NCBI GenBank assembly: GCA_016840825.1
Contig: JAEORN010000005.1
Location: 1 to 30,834 of the forward strand
Reading direction: 5' to 3'
Source: Candidatus Thorarchaeota archaeon
Lineage (GTDB): Archaea; Asgardarchaeota; Thorarchaeia; Thorarchaeales; Thorarchaeaceae
Length of the DNA: 30,834 bases
How positions within the stretch are numbered: position 1 is the stretch's first letter; each line of letters begins with the position of its first letter. A program made the position numbers and the translations under genes. Positions 28,302 to 30,834 of the stretch are shown here, piece by piece. The notes under the pieces were generated by a model. It was not told the origin of the DNA. It saw only the letters and a list, made by a program, of their open reading frames with translations, and ran no database searches.

Positions 28302-30834
28302 ATGCTACGAAAACTACTTACTGTCATGCTTCTCAGTACGCTTCTTCTAACAATGTTCAATTCCTTGGACTATCCAATAGGTGACTTCACTACATCAGAA
28401 AACACATGCAGTAGCTCTTCTGATATTCTCGATTATGGAATCTATAGTACTGCCAATGTTTATCCAGAACCTATGGACATTTCAGGAAACACATATTCTG
28501 ATCATTCTCTCATTTCGATTACCAGTAACAGTGACTTTCTATCTCAGAAGACGTCTGAATCTTGGAATGGGACAGGCGTTGAAGGTGATCCGATTGAGAT
28601 TACCGGATACAATTTCACATCCACCTCGGGAATTCTAATCTCTATCAGCAATACTGATTTACATTTCACAATAGAAGGGAATTTCTTCAGAGTCCCCACA
28701 GAGAACTACAATGGGATCTATCTGAACAATGTAACGAATGGAAATATCACGAATAATTACTTTGACAAAGCTGACTCTGGAGTATATTTCAATGATGTAA
28801 ACCTCACATCCGTTGCTGGAAATCATTTTACATCCTTCGTAGGAGCCTATATCACATCGGGTCGAAACAACAGTATCGCTCAGAACTTCTTCAATACGAC
28901 CGATACATCTGTAATGTTGTACAGTTCTTCAACGTTCAATAACTCTGTCCACAATAATACTCTCCTTGGATCGGCCTATGGTATTTACTTGTATGGTGCT
29001 ATGGAGAATGTAGTCACACTGAATAACATCACTCAAACCTCGTTTTACAGCATCTATCTTACACAAACTACAACTGCGTACAATGTTATCTCCGATAATC
29101 TCATCCATGATTCAGTAGGCTCTGGAGTAACTGGTATCTACGTTTCTTCATATTCTCACAACAACACCATCCGTTTGAACGATATCTCAAATGTAACTCT
29201 CAGCATACGCTTGGCGTATGCGGATAACAATACAGTATTTGAGAATCAAATCACGAATACGACTCAGGCAATATCAGTTGAGTCTTCTCAATGGAATGAA
29301 GCTAATCTGAATAACATCTCTTATGTATCTGATGGATTTGATAGCGCATTCTCTCTTTATATCTACAAGGGAGGAAACAATACGCTTCATCACAACAATA
29401 TCAGTGATACCGATAATGCAGTCTTTATCTTTCAATCTGGACAGAATGATTTTCATCAAAACAACATCTCCGGTGTTCGAGCCATTGGATTTAATATGAT
29501 GACTGGAGCACTCAACACGATTTACGACAATGAGATATCAAATGGGACCACTGCTTTCTACCTACAATCATCATCAACGAACAATACGTTTAGTCGAAAC
29601 ATTCTCCAATTCCAAAACCAAGGCATTCAGCTTCAAGCTACCTCACATTACAACTCATTCTATGAGAATACAATTTTGAATGCAACGAACTATGGGATCA
29701 CTTCCTCGACCTCTTCCTATCTCATTATCTACAATAACACAATTACCAACAGTGGGCTAAGAGGGATAAGCATCGATCCTTCTTCCTATCATGAAATTGC
29801 GTTCAATGAACTCACCAACAATGGACAGTACGGAATCTACCTCGATACTGGTCTTGGTAGTCAGATCTATAACAACACCATTCGGTACCACACTACAGCC
29901 GGAGCATATCTAATGAGCACCAACCAGCACAATGTTTCATTCAACACATTCGCAAACAGCACGATAGGGTTAGCTCTAGTGCTATCCAGTCCTGGCTATG
30001 TTATTGGCAACACCTTTGCAAACAATAGTGACACTGGTCTTCTCGTATCTGCATCGAATGGTATACCGGTTTCAGCTAATCTGTTTGACCACAATGGTGT
30101 CTATGGCATTAGATTATCTAGTTCATATGGAACTCCGATCGAAAATAATACAATTCACTCAGGTATACAATATGGGATCGTTATTGAATCTGGCAGTGAC
30201 TTGAGTTTCATCAAAAATAATGATATCTCAAACAATGGTATGTACGGAATATGGATTAGGTATGGGCCTAACACTATCAGGTTGAATAACATCTCTGGAA
30301 ATGGCGTTGGCGTGTATGTTGATACTGCAATTTCTAACTCCATTGAGAGCAATTTCATCCATAGCAACACTGATGGAGTTAGGCTTGTAGATTCTGACGA
30401 TAACACTATCCTACTCAACACGATATACAATAACTCACAATACGGAATCTACAGTGAGAGCGGTTTCCCTGAAGAAAACACTGGAAATCATATCTATAAC
30501 AATACAGTCATCTCTAATGGTGGGTATGGTGTATGGCTCTATGCGACAGCTCGTACTACAGAAGTCAAATGGAACGATTTTATCAACAACACAATTAATG
30601 CTGCTGATTCAAATCCATCCTCATATCTCAATGTCTGGGATGAGAACTTCTATGACGATTGGGACCATATACTTAGCTATTATGTCATCGGAGTTACCAC
30701 CAACGATTATAATCCTGCAGATTTGCCACTCAATCCATCAATGGTTCATTTCATGCTTGCTCCATCCATTACCTCCCCCGTTGCTAGCAGTGATTATACA
30801 GGTGATATCACAATCTCGTGGAACGAAGCATATG
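28302..30834 (+). CDS. Secreted parallel beta-helix (NosD-like) surface protein, 3' end cut
   Basis: An open frame from ATG 28302 runs without a stop to the window end (844 codons visible); I translated it throughout. Residues 1-22 form a signal peptide (MLRKLLTVMLLSTLLLTMFN). The frame after residue 90 is a long series of 22-24-residue coils rich in N-N, I/V, G-I-Y, e.g. NYNGIYLNNVTNGNITNNYF and NNGMYGIWIRYG, the pattern of NosD/right-handed parallel beta-helix domains (PF05048/PF13229). At about 780-810 it leaves the helix (NVWDENFYDDWDH, then DYNPADLPLNPS) and at the end enters a new module (SPVASSDYTGDITISWNEAY) resembling an Ig/fibronectin-like domain. Such proteins are exported and bind or cleave polysaccharides or form surface layers; no catalytic residues can be assigned. 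Several short frames on either strand within it are shadows. Confidence 0.9.
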   Translation, partial: MLRKLLTVMLLSTLLLTMFNSLDYPIGDFTTSENTCSSSSDILDYGIYSTANVYPEPMDISGNTYSDHSLISITSNSDFLSQKTSESWNGTGVEGDPIEITGYNFTSTSGILISISNTDLHFTIEGNFFRVPTENYNGIYLNNVTNGNITNNYFDKADSGVYFNDVNLTSVAGNHFTSFVGAYITSGRNNSIAQNFFNTTDTSVMLYSSSTFNNSVHNNTLLGSAYGIYLYGAMENVVTLNNITQTSFYSIYLTQTTTAYNVISDNLIHDSVGSGVTGIYVSSYSHNNTIRLNDISNVTLSIRLAYADNNTVFENQITNTTQAISVESSQWNEANLNNISYVSDGFDSAFSLYIYKGGNNTLHHNNISDTDNAVFIFQSGQNDFHQNNISGVRAIGFNMMTGALNTIYDNEISNGTTAFYLQSSSTNNTFSRNILQFQNQGIQLQATSHYNSFYENTILNATNYGITSSTSSYLIIYNNTITNSGLRGISIDPSSYHEIAFNELTNNGQYGIYLDTGLGSQIYNNTIRYHTTAGAYLMSTNQHNVSFNTFANSTIGLALVLSSPGYVIGNTFANNSDTGLLVSASNGIPVSANLFDHNGVYGIRLSSSYGTPIENNTIHSGIQYGIVIESGSDLSFIKNNDISNNGMYGIWIRYGPNTIRLNNISGNGVGVYVDTAISNSIESNFIHSNTDGVRLVDSDDNTILLNTIYNNSQYGIYSESGFPEENTGNHIYNNTVISNGGYGVWLYATARTTEVKWNDFINNTINAADSNPSSYLNVWDENFYDDWDHILSYYVIGVTTNDYNPADLPLNPSMVHFMLAPSITSPVASSDYTGDITISWNEAY

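Noticed and set aside
28700..30600. Short repeats resembling a CRISPR array or tandem DNA repeat
   Set aside because: The repetition is at protein level (Asn-rich beta-helix coils), with no constant-length identical repeats or unique spacers.

Overview
The window looks like a moderately AT-rich archaeal chromosome segment, most plausibly from an Asgard-type archaeon (Thorarchaeia/Lokiarchaeia-like). That is inference. It rests on TATA-like boxes just upstream of starts, a TFB-like cyclin-fold protein, a thiolase/DUF35 pair, a TPR protein ending in a longin/roadblock-like domain, an archaeal-style glycyl radical enzyme, and many secreted or membrane proteins. I saw no rRNA, tRNA, insertion sequence, CRISPR array or phage gene. 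The region reads as ordinary chromosome with short operons and gene gaps always below 300 bases.

Layout. 1-7.3 kb is mainly cell-surface genes: a cut-off secreted protein (minus), two unrecognised proteins, a membrane-anchored endonuclease/exonuclease/phosphatase-fold protein, a TspO-like membrane protein, a secreted pair ending in a caspase-like protease, and two tandem paralogues joining two membrane helices to a winged-helix-like segment and a zinc ribbon. 7.4-10.5 kb holds a PF10118-type metal-binding protein and a thiolase-fold/DUF35 operon whose thiolase lacks the nucleophilic cysteine. 10.6-13.7 kb (minus) holds a membrane-bound protein with a caspase/CHAT-like His/Cys dyad, its small membrane partner, and a TPR protein. 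13.8-17.9 kb has a glycyl radical enzyme facing a two-gene SCP2-like/M24 operon. 18.2-22.1 kb holds small genes: a membrane protein, a longin-like protein preceded by an in-frame mini-ORF, a single-repeat TFB-like protein, a radical SAM protein with a metallo-beta-lactamase-fold hydrolase, and a small TPR protein. 22.3-24.3 kb is the large TPR/longin protein. 24.3-28.1 kb encodes dihydropyrimidinase, beta-ureidopropionase-like amidohydrolase and a class III aminotransferase, i.e. the hydrolytic and transamination steps of reductive pyrimidine breakdown. From 28.3 kb to the end runs a large secreted parallel beta-helix protein, cut by the window edge.

How the genes work together. The clearest pathway is pyrimidine catabolism: dihydrouracil/dihydrothymine to N-carbamoyl-beta-alanine, then beta-alanine, then the semialdehyde; the first-step dehydrogenase is not here. 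The most unusual pieces are the Cys-less thiolase with its DUF35 partner (possibly an acyl-CoA aldolase rather than a thiolase), the glycyl radical enzyme with no visible activase, two predicted clan-CD-like proteases directed to the membrane or exterior, the mini-TFB, and strong hairpins directly after several operons.
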